This document shows positions 45,790 through 57,539 of a stretch of 64,000 nt of DNA, piece by piece. How positions within the stretch are numbered: position 1 is the first letter of the stretch; the number at the start of each line of letters is the position of its first letter. This stretch comes from Branchiostoma floridae. Taxonomy: Eukaryota; Chordata; Leptocardii; Amphioxiformes; Branchiostomatidae. The stretch is from positions 22,083,569-22,147,568 of the forward strand of contig NC_049984.1 in NCBI RefSeq assembly GCF_000003815.2, written 5' to 3'. The notes under the pieces are model-generated. The model worked only from the letters and a program-made list of their open reading frames with translations. It had not been told where the DNA came from and ran no database searches. The position numbers were made by a program, and so were the translations under genes.

Positions 45790-47741
45790 GATGAGTGCCA
45801 GTGCTTTTATGTTGCCCATGTCCTTTTTTTCCTTGGTTTTTATCATTAAATGAATAAAACAGATCGAGAATAAACCTAACTGACTTAATAGTGATCTCAG
45901 AAACATACCATCTTAGTCTGCAAGATCGCTTATTGGGTTACCGTTAAATCCCTTAAAGACTGAAGAAATTGAACCAAAGACTGTATCATTCATTAAGTCT
46001 GCAAAATCTCTTAAGCATATAGCCAATTTTTTTAAGTTCACTGTGCCTTGGAAATAAAATTGTCAAGGTATCCAAACGAGTGTCCACAGAATGGAGCAAT
46101 GGACTATTTTCTCTCGCGGAGAAGCGCATAGAACTCTTGACGTGGCTTTTCGGTTGTTCTGTCCAATTTGTGAAAATAATGCACATTAAATTTTTTCCTT
46201 CACTTCAAGGTTTCAGAAATGTCCGCCTAGGCATGAAGCCACAGGTTGAGAGTATCGGGTTATACTAGGGTTCCCCGCACCCGCCAGCCAGTCACCAACC
46301 AAGGGGCAATAAAACAGATTAAAAAGGGACTCGTCCAACTGAAAGGAAATTCACGCTTAAGTCTCAGAATACGTCAGCATCTATTTTTGCTGGATTTGGC
46401 GTAAATTTGCGCAGGGGCGTGGAGGACATCGAAGAAAAGAAATACCAAACTTAAATCCTTCTGGAATCTTTCCGTAAGCAAAATTAAAATAAGAAAGGAA
46501 AGCCGATTGATGAGTACAAAACCTCATGGTATAACAATGTATGAAAGTGAAGAGGGTATATGCCACAAAGGGGAACGTAGATGTTTTTCGACATGGAATG
46601 ATTGCACTGCAAATGTCTGTATGTATCTGCATGTGTTACGTTGTCATGTGTGTACTTTTATATATGTCCAGGAAGGCTAGCATTGTACAATATTTTTTGT
46701 ATCACTGCTAATGGACAAATAAAGCCTCTCTCTTTCTCTTAAGTTAAAACTACAAGAAAGGAAAACACTTGCAAGGTAGGATGAATGACATCACCAAGAA
46801 ATCTGAGATGTCTAGTGAAGCAGTGAAACAAGCTCTTTGAAGTAATGGGTGTTTCTGTCACGCCGTAAATACAGTATTCAGTGCAATACAATAACATCAC
46901 GGTTCGACAAAGAAGCTTGACTCCCGCGAAATGATAAGATTGATGAAATAGATGTCAGGTTCTTTAGGCAGCTTAACCATTAGGATACGATTCTTTTCCC
47001 CAATCTTTTGTAATTGATGTTTGTATTGGAATCGTTTGCAAGCTTGGCCTAGTTTTATTATTGTTTTTCAGTTAAGATTGTATTGAAGGTATTATTTTGC
47101 CTTTTCTTTTTAACGTTATTCATTGTCAATATTGTTTACCAGCTGAGTGACCTCTTGGAGAGTAAGGTTGTTCTATACCACAGAATTGTGCGATAAATAG
47201 AGGCTTATACCCAACCTAGATTTAAATTTTATCATTTTGAATGCTCCGAAAGTCATTGCCTACGTACCCCTCAATACAACCTTGATATTGCCTTTCTCTA
47301 CGCATAAGCAATGACAATGATACAAGTGGAAGTAACAAACCTGAAAACATCTAATGTCAGGTTGAAGTGCTGCCACCAATCAGTGGTTAGTACTATCACT
47401 AAAGTAAGGCTATTTGTTTTGATATCAGAAAGAATGAAAATTTTAAGATGACTGAAAGAGGGTAATAAGAAATTACTTAAGTATTTGACATTGTGCTATA
47501 TGACGTCGATCGTTCGAGATGCCAGCCAAAATTAAAACGAGTCAAGTCATACCTGCATGTATGCATTGGGTAGCGAGAGAAGAAAGCCATGACTATGCTC
47601 AGTGTCGCAATAGTAAGATTAGATTACATGTCAGTGGGAGTTATCAACTATATGCACCGTGGCCCCCTTCGCGCGGTCGTTTTTAACACAGTGTGCCAAA
47701 CGCATCGGGTCTTCCCGAGGTCGGCAAAGTTGGTGGATGGC
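45790..47741. other. Non-coding; possible LINE-like 3' tail at 46690-46740
   Basis: CTAATGGACAAATAAAGCCT followed by a CTCTCTTTCTCTT tract looks like a retroelement 3' end, but no coding part was recognised upstream. Otherwise nothing supported. Confidence 0.3.
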
Positions 47742-48130
47742 GTTATATAACGTCGCAGGAGCCCTTCCACCCTCACCAAGTCAGTAGCCAAAATGGCGTG
47801 TGCAGATCGTGGCACGGCGCGCGCACAGGGCGATCTCGACCAGACTTTGGTCTGTAAGCATGTAAGGTGTGTTATATAACGTCGCAGGGGGCACTTCCAC
47901 CCTCACCAAGTCAGTAGCCAAAATGGCGTGTGCAGATCGTGGCACGGCGCGCGCACAGGGCGATCTCGACCAGACTTTGGTCTGTAAGCATGTAAGGTGT
48001 GTTATATAACGTCGCAGGGGGCACTTCCACCCTCACCAAGTCAGTAGCCAAAATGGCGTGTGCAGATCGTGGCACGGCGCGCGCACAGGGCGATCTCGAC
48101 CAGACTTTGGTCTGTAAGCATGTAAGGTGT
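47742..48130. repeat. Three-unit 130-bp tandem repeat
   Basis: Units begin GTTATATAACGTCGCAGG at 47742, 47871 and 48001 (periods 129 and 130) and end TGTAAGCATGTAAGGTGT. The first differs only slightly (GAGCCC for GGGCAC). Each unit has CCAAAATGGCGTGTGCAGAT and GGCACGGCGCGCGCACAGGG. No open frame runs through. A recent local expansion of a possible promoter-like segment. Confidence 0.95.
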
Positions 48131-48418
48131 GCATATTACTGTCAATATACATATGCTTAAGTGTGCCCAATTGTTAATTGTTTGTGAGTTACAGATCTGA
48201 AGTTTATCCCAAGACGGCAACACTCAACTGCTGAAAAAAGATGGCCACAAGAACAAAAAAAAAAAACCTGCCTATATTACACCTATGTTACTGCGTGCAA
48301 TTGAGTGAGCAACAGCGTTGAGTTCCTCTACTTCCGTGCCAAGTACGAAATGTAACAAAGTTACATTTTTCAAATTAAGATACATGCAACAGATCCAGGA
48401 CAAAGCTAACGTAAGCCA

Positions 48419-48889
48419 GGCTGTATGACTGGCTGACCATTTGTGGGGTTGAATCATGTATACCACAAGGCTGTGTCTCGGGGGTGAGAATGCTTTGATA
48501 GATTCCTTGACACTCTCAGTGCACCTGTGCATTGTACAAAGGTAGACAACATAGACTGCGTGGAGATCAGCAGGGTAATAATGAAGTTAATATGGGTAAA
48601 AGGGAAGGTGCCCGTCGCTCTACTGGTGTTGTGAATGCCACAAAATCTATTGTAGTACATAATATTATGCTGATAATGCTTCTCCACAGCACACCCAGGT
48701 ATTGGGGGTTGGCATGAAGAGTCTGGCAAAAGATCTCCAGCAGCAATATAGTAATGAAACTACAAGGCACAGCAAATGTCCTGGTCGTCGAAATTTTAAA
48801 AAAGTCATTGCGTCGAGTTGTTCTGGCTAAGGTGAGGCAGTGTTTACGAGATGCAGCGTCCATCTACAGCCAGGTGGAAACGAATGAAG
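48419..48889 (+). repeat. Repeat R, copy 1 (partner at 55.7 kb)
   Basis: It aligns in order with 55682-56297: GGCTGTATGACTGGCT, then CACTGGTGTTGTGAATGCC-like blocks, then CAGGTATTGGGGGTTGGCAT, then CAGGTGGAAACGAATGAAGA. Local frames read STGVVNATKS and VGMKSLA(K/N)DLQQ(H/Y), conserved between copies, so the repeat was probably coding. A partial internal echo (GTGGAGAT.GGCAGC…) follows at 48970-49060. Protein family unknown. Confidence 0.65.
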
Positions 48890-49229
48890 AAGACCATCCA
48901 TCTTGTCAGGAGATTCATTGATACCCATGTAGGACCAGTGCATTCAACAGAGATAGATAGACTAGAATTCGTGGAGATTGGCAGCCGGGTAATGATGAGC
49001 TTAATGTGGGTAAAAGGGCAGGTTATCGTGCTCGTGTCTGTGACCGTCTTTTATAAATGCCACCAAATCACTCAAGTTCAAACCACCGGTTCTCTCCGTT
49101 TGAATAAAGTTAGTTGAGTTCTAGTACTCGTCGTGTACCGCCGTGTATATCCTTGTTTTTATACCTATGGTATTGCTTCTGTTTTGTGTCACATTTTTTA
49201 ACTTCGGAAAAACACATTGTTGTCGAGGG

Positions 49230-49370
49230 GGAGTGGTCCTAAACTGCAAGCGACGGCGGCGTTCAATGCCAAAGGGATTCGGAAGCTGTGCCGCATTTGT
49301 GGAGCGTCGGTGCAGAGAACTGCGGGAGGAGACTGAATTACAAGCTCCTATCATGTAAATACTTCTCACT
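49230..49370 (+). pseudogene. CxxC zinc-finger-like exon remnant, copy 1
   Basis: The frame reading IRKLCRICGASVQRTAG matches LRKLCPVCGFSLQSAA at about 58770-58820; the DNA is similar for about 75 bp. A third, shorter match, GKLCPICDF, lies at about 59298-59328. The repeated KLC.(V/I)C block is probably the N-terminal zinc-binding exon of one of the repeated elements here. This copy has stops just downstream. Confidence 0.5.
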
Positions 49371-49444
49371 TGTAACGCTAGACGATGAGCAGCTGGTAGT
49401 GTTTACTTTCAAAAATAACGCGTTCAGCTTCTCTTTAAGTACTC

Positions 49445-50013
49445 GTTTCCTGTCCAACGATTCAGAGAAACGCTGGGAAGGAACAGTTTGAAGCATCGTA
49501 GAAATTGGTCACCAGTTCTTATTGGTTACGTTCTTGTTGGGTTTACCTCACTTGGGCCCAAACTTCAAACCATGATTTTTCTTCTGTATTATTATTAGAT
49601 AGGTAAGGTTGGGGTTTAATGATTACTTGGGATTCCAAAGAAAACATTGAAAAGGTTCAGAAGACGTGGAGTTCTAGTAATCAGCTTTTCCTATTAAGTA
49701 CTAAGTACTCGTCTCCTGCCCAACGTTTCAGAGCAACGTGGGAAAGAACAGTTTGAAGCATCATGAAAATTGGTTACAAGTTATTACGGGTTCCATGTTT
49801 GAAAGAATAGAGTTTGAAGATAATAGTTTACCTTCCTTTCAGTCCCTTTGGTTACGTTCTTGTTGGGTTTACCTCACTTTGGCCCAGCCTTCAGACCATG
49901 ATTTTAGATAGGTAGGGTTGGGAAATAGATAATCATGGTAATTATTTAATGCTAATGATTACTTGGGATTCCCAAGAAAACATTGAAAAGGTTCAGAAGA
50001 CGTCGAGTTCTTA
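49445..50013. repeat. Diverged tandem duplication of about 260 bp
   Basis: 49445-49680 and 49707-50013 share the order CAGTTTGAAGCATC, then GGTTACGTTCTTGTTGGGTT, then GATTACTTGGGATTCC, then GAAAAGGTTCAGAAGACGT. They differ by small insertions. Non-coding. Confidence 0.85.
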
Positions 50014-50929
50014 ACCAGGGGGTGTTAACGTAAAAGTGGGTGCTCTAGTAAAAGATGTGTCTCAAGAAAAGACATGTATGGGGTCCGTGATGTAGGTGTT
50101 TAGATTGTTCAAATTCCATATATATTGTATTGAGTAAAATCAGGTAGGTCAGGACAGAAACAGATACTGGTAGCAGTACTAGTAGCAGTAGTGATGATCA
50201 AGACTATGTAAAAAAAAAAATCTTATAGATGATTTATATTGTGGTAATCTGTCTTTATTAGATCATATTTCTGATTCAAACTTTTCTGAGGTAGAGTAAG
50301 GATAATAGTGAAATACGTCTATCCATTGGTATAGGTGGAGGGAAGCTGGCATTTTCTGTTCTCCTTCACCCCTATTCTTACTTCTCTCATTTTTCCTTCC
50401 TGCTAGGTTTAGACATCTGCCCCTGTAGGTAGGATAGTGGCGGCTGACCCCTGCAAAGGTCACACTTTAACGTCAACATGGGGTACATCACAGAGATCCC
50501 CGAGTTGACGGGAAAGGCGTGGTACGGGTGCAGGCTGCAGATTCTGACTTTTATTTCCTTACTCCAGCTGTCCCTCACCTATGTGTTAGATTATGAGTCT
50601 CCGTCTGTACCTTTTAGGTGTTTGCTAAACTTATAATCTTAAATGTTATATATAATAAATTTTAAATTTTGAATAACCCATATATATTTCATATATGATA
50701 TGATATGATTTGACCCTGAAATTAGTCTATAAAACATGTAATATAAAAAAAGAATATAATATATGAATCCTAACATGAATCTACAATAAACTATTCTTGA
50801 TATTGTGTAACATAGCATTGCAAAAACAAAGCATTTTCATTTGTACAAACGAAGGTATTTTCCCGCTTCTTGTCCGTTTATATGTGGGTTTGGACGAGTG
50901 GCTTTGAGTCAGATTTTCAGGGACAAAAT
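50014..50929. other. Non-coding stretch, nothing recognised
   Basis: AT-rich DNA. A 50-codon plus-strand frame from 50478 (MGYITEIPELTGKAWYG) has no supporting splice sites or homology that I can name. Confidence 0.3.
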
Positions 50930-52690
50930 GTAAAACAAAAAAATTACAGGTACTTTGGTCATTTTTCGATCGAAGCTTCGAGATCGGCCTCTATGAAGGA
51001 GCAAAGTTTGCACGCTTTCAAGAATTGTCAGGAGTGTTTAAAGTCAAAGAGCACTCCATGACATTTGGTCGAATACAAATGCTAACACTGCCTTACAGTT
51101 GGCAATAAGTTCCTCTCCTCTGAGTCTGACAAAACCAATGCCACCAGATCAACCAGGCAGATATATCAAAGTGTAGATAGTGAGTTCCAGAAAACCTTCA
51201 GTGTGTCATTAGGTGCCTCTCTTACTAAAGTTGTGGAGGCTGACTTAGAATTAAGGAAAACAAGAACGGAGAAACAAGGAGAAAAAAGGATATCTTGAGA
51301 AAATGCACACGGAGCTATGATGCGCAATGGGCCAACACGGGTGTGGCAAACCTTTTATCTACAAGAGAAAGCTACAAGAAACGACAAGAGAGGCGAATGA
51401 CCCAGTATTACGAACCGTAAGAAAGGTGCAAGAGAAAGCTGGGCTGAGGAAGTCGAAACAGCATACACCTGACTGGAGGCACATGTCCTTTGACAAAGAT
51501 GGCTTGTTGGACCTTGTGAGGTCCTTGCAAAGTGGTAGAAAGGTAATTGGTTGCCTGTTTCTGAAGTACCTGTTCTTTTGTAGGGTAGCTGACAGCAGTG
51601 GGCTAAATCAGTGTCATATGTTACCAAGTTTAACAGTGCTGCTTATAATACATACTTCTCTTATTCGCAATGATTTATAAACTGTTTCTAATATTCGGAT
51701 ATATCATTAAAAGTTGATTTTAATGTGTTATTCTGCTTGCGTTATTTTTCGCAATGTTGCGATTAACACTTTAAGATCATCACTTGATAAGTAAACATCT
51801 ACAATATTTAACCTAGTATTTAACATGATCCAGATTTACATAAAACACAATGAGTATTCAACAAAGCAATCTATCTGTCCATTTATGTTAGGGACATCCC
51901 TCAGATAGGACATAACTATTAAATGGAGGTCCCCTGTTGGAGAAGAATTACACCTTGACCACGTTAAAGAATCCATCACACATGTCAAAAAGAGTAACGC
52001 ACCATCCTGCTGAGTGTACAGCAAATAAATCAGTCAGAATGCATATTTTACTCTTCAGTATAATTCTGGTGTGTTACAACTTGAGGTGGTTTACCTGGCA
52101 TGCAGAACAACTCCACTGAAACGCAAATACTTGCAAACTGTAGCTGTTACTGTTGATGCTATTTCACAGACAATAATATCAAATGAGAACAATTAAAATT
52201 AGAGGTGAAATCAAAGAACATCACACACTATTAGCGCGGAACCGAGGGTCATAGTGCTCCTGTCGAGATAATTCACATTTTATACCTAGTAGAATATGAA
52301 CGTACTCCACGTATCTCCACAGAATGTTAGTCAGGGACGTGACTGGCACTACAACCAAAACACTATGCGTAAAATGTATGGCCAATACTGGCATTCACTA
52401 ACAGTTTATATCCCGATCATGTACGGAGTCACAAACCTCCCAACCTGTCAATGCAGAAAACCAAGAAAGACTTTTCAGTGTCTTCAAAGGTATCCTCTGC
52501 CAGACAACGTCTAGAAGGTAAAATGAGGTCACTGGAATAGCAAAATAGCAATCGTGAGGTTTAATGCCGAACAAATGCATGAAACAGGAGGCATGGGCAA
52601 AGAGGAGAGGGAAGAAGTTGCGTGCATTTGTCCCTCCCAAAAACACCCTGATCCCCTGGCGGTTCGTGATTCATCTAGAGTCCAACCTCA
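50930..52690 (+). mobile_element. Element X, copy 2 (without nested insertions)
   Basis: Collinear with X1 and X3. It is the only copy without the GIY-YIG segment, and like X3 it lacks the LINE insert. The best-preserved block is 51327-51540: FIYKRKLQETTREANDPVLR, then KVQEKAGLRKSKQHTPDWRH, then MSFDKDGLLDLVRSLQSGRK followed by a GTAATT donor-like site. Farther on, NAENQER stands where X1 has NTENQER. Stops and shifts elsewhere make it non-functional. Confidence 0.65.
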
Positions 52691-53007
52691 CTGCATGAAG
52701 TTGACCTATTCAAAATTGCAAAAGAATTAAATCCTGTTTGGAATTTAATTGTTGTGCTGACCATATGAAATTTCTGATTTTGACAGTTTGGACATGATAG
52801 GACAAGGCTATGAGGCAATATCCTAGAGAATTTGTCCACGTGACCAGGCATGCGCAGTGCGGCCGTAGAGACTCGGAGGAGAGACAGATTGATAGAGACT
52901 CTCGCTCACTCAAACAGCATCAGCATCGGTTAATTCTGACAGAATTGTTCGGAATTTGCCTTGTTTTCATCGCATCAAGCGTATCTCACATCTTTTTTCC
53001 CGTGGCG

Positions 53008-53325
53008 ATGCCCAGACTAAAGAGGAAGGCTTCGATTCCAGTCAGATATCAGGAGTACGACCCTTTCGCTACTGTTAGTACCGTGCCGCCGAGGGCAACT
53101 TCTACACCGCAACGAATCTCTTTGGAAGGTTTCTTCGAACAACGATCTAAACACCTCATCCGGGAATTGGACGAGCTGCAGCTAGACGTAGCTCATCTGC
53201 AGAGCGGTAGGGGAGCCCTAGGGATCACTCGCCCAGCCATGCCCCCTCCCAAGTTTCCCGCCTTTCGACCCAACCGCCTTCTACATAATAAACATTGTAA
53301 TAAACATTGCTTTTGGATTTATTAA
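53008..53325 (+). CDS. Short ORF with possible coiled segment, unknown
   Basis: 105 codons from an ATG in fair context (GTGGCGATGC). It begins MPRLKRKASIPVRYQEYDPF, contains ELDELQLDVAHLQSG (heptad-like) and a Pro-rich stretch PAMPPPKFPAFRP, and stops at TAA. A GGTAGGGG donor-like site falls right after HLQSG, so it may instead be a first exon ending near 53201. It could be a gag-like ORF1 or the start of an unknown gene. I do not recognise it. Confidence 0.35.
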   Translation: MPRLKRKASIPVRYQEYDPFATVSTVPPRATSTPQRISLEGFFEQRSKHLIRELDELQLDVAHLQSGRGALGITRPAMPPPKFPAFRPNRLLHNKHCNKHCFWIY

Positions 53326-53426
53326 GTGATGAGATAAGCCATAGTACAGCAAAATAATTTTAGACGAATTTTAAGTACTATACATTTTCCTCATTCTTCA
53401 TTTGTCACAGGTGGCCAATGAAACTG

Positions 53427-53775
53427 TTAGGCCACACCAATTTAATTTCTTGGTTCACGGATTCGCTCGCTCCTATTTTTTGGAAAAAAAATTACCACTC
53501 AGCAAATTTTCACCATTAATGAAACCATTCACCAACTTTCTGGTGTAGCAAACATAAAAACTGACACTACTTTTGTAATTTTCAATGAACAGGTGCTGTT
53601 ACTGTACAGTAAGTGTTTTTGTACTTTTTTCAAGCTGAAAACGTTTTGTTATGTTTTGGATTAGCCGTTACCTTTACCCCAAACATTTTACAATTTTTAT
53701 TTTTATTTCGCCCTCTCCCTCCATATTTTTTATGAAAAAATCCGTGCATCCAAGAAATTAAATTGGTGTGGCCTT
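53427..53775. mobile_element. MITE with 33-bp inverted termini
   Basis: The left end AGGCCACACCAATTTAATTT(CTTGG…CACGGA) pairs with the right end TCCGTGCATCC…AAATTGGTGTGGCCTT. Inner parts (TCGCTCC…TATTTTTTGGAAAA against TTTTTATGAAAAAATC and the GAGGG… complement) pair loosely. The right end abuts an N-gap that starts at 53776, which suggests that the repeat stopped the assembly. Confidence 0.85.
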
Positions 53776-54102
53776 NNNNNNNNNNNNNNNNNNNNNNNNN
53801 NNNNNNNNNNNNNNNNNNNNNNNNNNNNNNNNNNNNNNNNNNNNNNNNNNNNNNNNNNNNNNNNNNNNNNNNNNNNNNNNNNNNNNNNNNNNNNNNNNNN
53901 NNNNNNNNNNNNNNNNNNNNNNNNNNNNNNNNNNNNNNNNNNNNNNNNNNNNNNNNNNNNNNNNNNNNNNNNNNNNNNNNNNNNNNNNNNNNNNNNNNNN
54001 NNNNNNNNNNNNNNNNNNNNNNNNNNNNNNNNNNNNNNNNNNNNNNNNNNNNNNNNNNNNNNNNNNNNNNNNNNNNNNNNNNNNNNNNNNNNNNNNNNNN
54101 NN
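53776..54102. other. Assembly gap (327 N)
   Basis: Run of N starting immediately at the MITE terminus. Confidence 0.99.
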
Positions 54103-54185
54103 CAAGATTCTTTTAAGTAGCCTCCATAGACAACATCAATAGTAGTAACCCCCATGCAGCAGTAACAGGTAGTCCCGTGGTTTGA

Positions 54186-54960
54186 ATGGCACTTCAATCA
54201 AACTGTCCAACCCAAACCTCAATATCTTCTATTCATAGTTCCCTTACTTTGGAACAGTTTGGCTTATCTGAAGATGCAATCAAATCATCACATACCATCA
54301 ACTCTGAAGTGTTCATTTATTTTCATTTTTATATATCATTTTCATTTATTTCCGATTCGAAAGATATTGCAATGGAGATTGTTTCTAGGAAATGACCCTG
54401 TCACAGAAAAGTCAAATATTTCATACTTGTCGATAATGAATGAAAATGTTGACTGTAAAGAGACTATGTTAAAAGCCATTAATTTCTTTTGCACTTCATT
54501 CAATGTTGGGAATGAGGTTGAATATCTGGTTGTAGTTGGAGATGCAAAAACATTTGATCATCTTGTTAAAGTGAAGAATGAGGATGGCCATACTTTTAAC
54601 AGGTTGATTATCTTTCCAGGTGATTGGCACACTGAAAATTACCGGCATGCGTTGATCAAAGTGTATTGGGAGGGCCGATTAAAACAGGTGACCTTTGGTA
54701 GAATAAAGGGACACTTTATTTTCCATAAGCTTGTGCAAACATTCTAAAAGAACCCATATTTTAGTTTATGCATGGGGGCATTTTATAGATGCGAAATTGA
54801 ATCATCCCTTGAATGTCGATGATGTCTATCTAATCGACATAAATCAAAGTGCTCAAACGATTGATAATATCCTCGATAAAGTACAAAAAATTCTGGAGTC
54901 TGGACCAAACTTTAATGAACCAAGGGCGAAAGTCTTTGATAACTTTTTATGAACCCAAAA
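54186..54960 (+). pseudogene. DUF6589-like domain relic
   Basis: The frame 54259-54747 contains NFFCTSFNVGNEVEYLVVVG, then DAKTFDHLVKVKNEDGH, then LIIFPGDWHTENYRHALIKV. The (V)GD.KT.DH…PGDWH…K pattern is what I know from metazoan proteins annotated DUF6589; function is unknown, but they are often multi-copy. A second frame from about 54860 (NILDKVQKILESGPNFNEPR) continues after a shift. Farther downstream are stop-ridden LECYRSPAWYRGG and the repeated 3' exon block. It is a decayed gene or TE ORF. Confidence 0.55.
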
Positions 54961-54979
54961 TTACAAACTATAGTATTTC

Positions 54980-55560
54980 TAAATCTGAAAAGGATAGAAA
55001 GTTAGTCTTAGAATGTTATCGCAGTCCTGCCTGGTATAGGGGTGGACAATGTACCACAGTGGCTAATAAGTAATACAGGTGACCTCATGTATTTCCAAAA
55101 AATACAGTCCAACAGTATAGAAATACATGACTATTCTACATATTCTGTAGGTATATATGAGAAGGGATGGTGGAGCAGTATAGGAACGTAACCCTCTGCA
55201 GATTGCAGAGGTGGTGGTGGTGGAGAGATAAAGATGTTACGTATACAAAACCAAGGAAGATCGTAGACTCTCTTTCCTAAGCAGGAAAAGATGACAGTTT
55301 CTTTTATTTTTTCTATTTGTTTGATAGTGCTTACTTTCACTTTTGACTGCAGCAGATTAACTACCGAAATTGAATACTAAATAAATAAATTGATAAAACG
55401 TATTCCTTCAAAGAAAGTATTAACAGTTAAACAAGACAGTTGTATTAATGGCAATACTTGTCATGATTTTGTCATTTTTCATACTTGTGTAATACATTTA
55501 ATAACTATTTTTTTCTTATCTAGAAGAGGCTATGATAATTGAATGTAATAAAGTTACATC
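54980..55560 (+). pseudogene. 3'-terminal exon region, copy 3 (degenerate)
   Basis: It aligns with 45175-45770 and the reverse of 22585-22960: CCTGGTATAGGGGTGGACAA, the block CCCTCTGCAGATTGCAGAGG, and a GAATGTAATAAAGT 3' end at about 55540. The coding frame is broken by TAGGAACG and an extra GGT triplet. Because it follows the DUF6589-like relic directly, it is the main evidence tying the 3' exons to that family. Confidence 0.6.
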
Positions 55561-55681
55561 TCATTGGAGCTGATGAGTGTCAGTACTTGGATGTCCTTTA
55601 ATTTTCTTTAGTGGTTTTTAAAACACTCACACACACTCACTATCCGGTTTAAAGTTATCTCATTATGAAATCTAAGTAGCA

Positions 55682-56297
55682 GGCTGTATGACTGGCTAAC
55701 CATTTGTGGCGTTGAATCTTGTATACCACGAGGCTGTGTCTCGGGGGTGAGAATGCTTTGTGCACCTGTGCATTGTGCAGAAATAGACAATAGTGTCAGA
55801 TATAGTGTCAGATTTGGACCTGCGCAAATGTGGTAATTAGCTACGCCGTGACCTCCGCACTAACGTGACCTAGCCTAGTGAAGTCTAACACGGCCGAGAG
55901 GTGTGGACAGGCGTAGTTCCTAGTGTTACATTTTATCGCAGATAAGTTAGACTGCATGGAGATCAGCAGCCAGCAGGGTAATAATAAAGTTGATAATGGA
56001 TGAAGGGGCAGGTGCCCGTGCTCGTCGCTCTACTGGTGTTGTGAATGCCACAAAATCTCTTGTAGAAGCCAAGATAGTACATGTACTGATAATACAGCGC
56101 ACGCAGGTATTGGGGGTTGGTATGAAGAGTCTGGCAAACGATCTCCAGCAGCACTATAGTAATGAAACTACAAGGCAAGCAAATATCCTACTCGTCTAAA
56201 AAAAACAGGCATTCCGTCGAGTTACTCTGGCTAAGGTGAGCCAGTGTATGCGAGATGCAGCGGCCATCTACAGCCAGGTGGAAACGAATGAAGAATG
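55682..56297 (+). repeat. Repeat R, copy 2
   Basis: Partner of 48419-48889. It has a 150-bp insertion-like segment at about 55780-55940 (GTGTCAGATATAGTGTCAG…) relative to copy 1. Local frame: RRSTGVVNATKSLVEAKIV, then GVGMKSLANDLQQHYSNET. Confidence 0.65.
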
Positions 56298-56356
56298 ATC
56301 GCATGAGAATGAGGTATTCTAGCCTAAAGAACGGGGAGGCGGATTAGGCTGACCTT

Positions 56357-57030
56357 GGTTGGAACGTACATGTAGACCACATTGTCAAACAAGGCAACCG
56401 AAAGCTATTTATGCTTAAACAACTCAACCAGTTCGATCTGTCTAGGGATGACATACTTACCTGCTACAAAACATTCGTCCGTCCAAGCTGTGAGTATGCA
56501 GCGCCTGCCTGGCATCCTGGACTAACTGCTAGACAGCGACGAAGGATCGAATTCATCCAGAAACGCGCATGTCGGATAATACTCCGCTCTGCCTACACTT
56601 CATACCCAGAGGCGTGCCGGATTCTGAACTTGTCTACACTAGATCAGAGGAGAGACCACCTCTGCCTGCAGTTCGCCCAGAAACTCCTCCAGTCACCGGA
56701 CTTCCGTCACTGGCTACCACAAACCCGGGGGGCTATCACTGGGAGAGCCACAAGGGCCAGCAACCAACTAGACACTGTCAAACCCAGAACTGAGCGCTAC
56801 AAAAAAAGTGCAATCCCATATATGATATGCCTGCTGAACAAAAATAATGGAAATTAATGTTAACAATGCAACTGTATATTATCTACTGTATATATGTAAC
56901 TTTTTTGTTTAATGATTTTATTGTATTTGTAGCACAGAGGTGCTGTACAGCAAGGCCGTAATTCAACCTCTGGTTGCCAGTGTCTTGTTTTTATTCTGAA
57001 TAAACCATTTGATTGATTGATTGATTGATT
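56357..57030 (+). pseudogene. CR1/Jockey-type LINE, 5'-truncated 3' end
   Basis: An open frame from about 56357 (LGWNVHVDHIVKQGNRKLFM, then DDILTCYKTFVRPSCEYAA, then RRIEFIQKRACRIIL) to TAA at 56855-56857, about 166 codons. This is the thumb and C-terminus of a LINE reverse transcriptase (Y…VRP..EYA.P.W…IQKRA.R.I). The 3' UTR ends AATAAACCATTTGATTGATTGATT, a (GATT)n tail typical of these LINEs. The catalytic FADD region is absent because of 5' truncation on insertion. Upstream of 56357 the sequence is unrelated. Confidence 0.85.
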
Positions 57031-57533
57031 AGAGCGGCCAGACGGAGAAGCTGTTCCTGGAGCCTGGATGAGATACACAGTGCGCGGGGAAGGGGGTGAG
57101 GCAAACACAGAAGGGAAACAACTGAGAGTCTATCTCAAATAGTACTACAGAGAGATCTGTGGGGTCCTTGCCGTGGCAGCATCACATGATGTAAGCCGTC
57201 GTTGAAGTTCATTTGGATGCAGGTATACGTATACGTGTCTCACAGCAGAGACGTTGACTGCATTAGATGGGTATATGAGTGCATATGCATGGGTATATGA
57301 GTGCAGGGTGGACTAGATCGTGTAAACATCAGACTGTACTTTTCCAGTAACTTCATTTTTCATGCTACCAAGTACATCGCCAAAACAATGTTTAAGTTCC
57401 ATCACATCATCATAAATTATCACTCATGGCACCCGATTGTGTCCATGTTTTTTCCTTTGACATCCTCTCACCTTCAGGCACGCTGTGGTGGTGTAGGGGC
57501 CTCAGTTCATAAATTTTCACTTATGACACCTGA
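57031..57533. other. Spacer, nothing firm
   Basis: Contains a repeated phrase GGGTATATGAGTGCA at 57269 and 57291. Possibly the degraded 5' part of the DIRS-like element below. Confidence 0.35.
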
Positions 57534-57539
57534 TTGATG

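Noticed and set aside
50478-50630. Possible exon beginning MGYITEIPELTGKAWYG
   Set aside because: No acceptor or donor that fits a model, no repeat copies, no recognised family.
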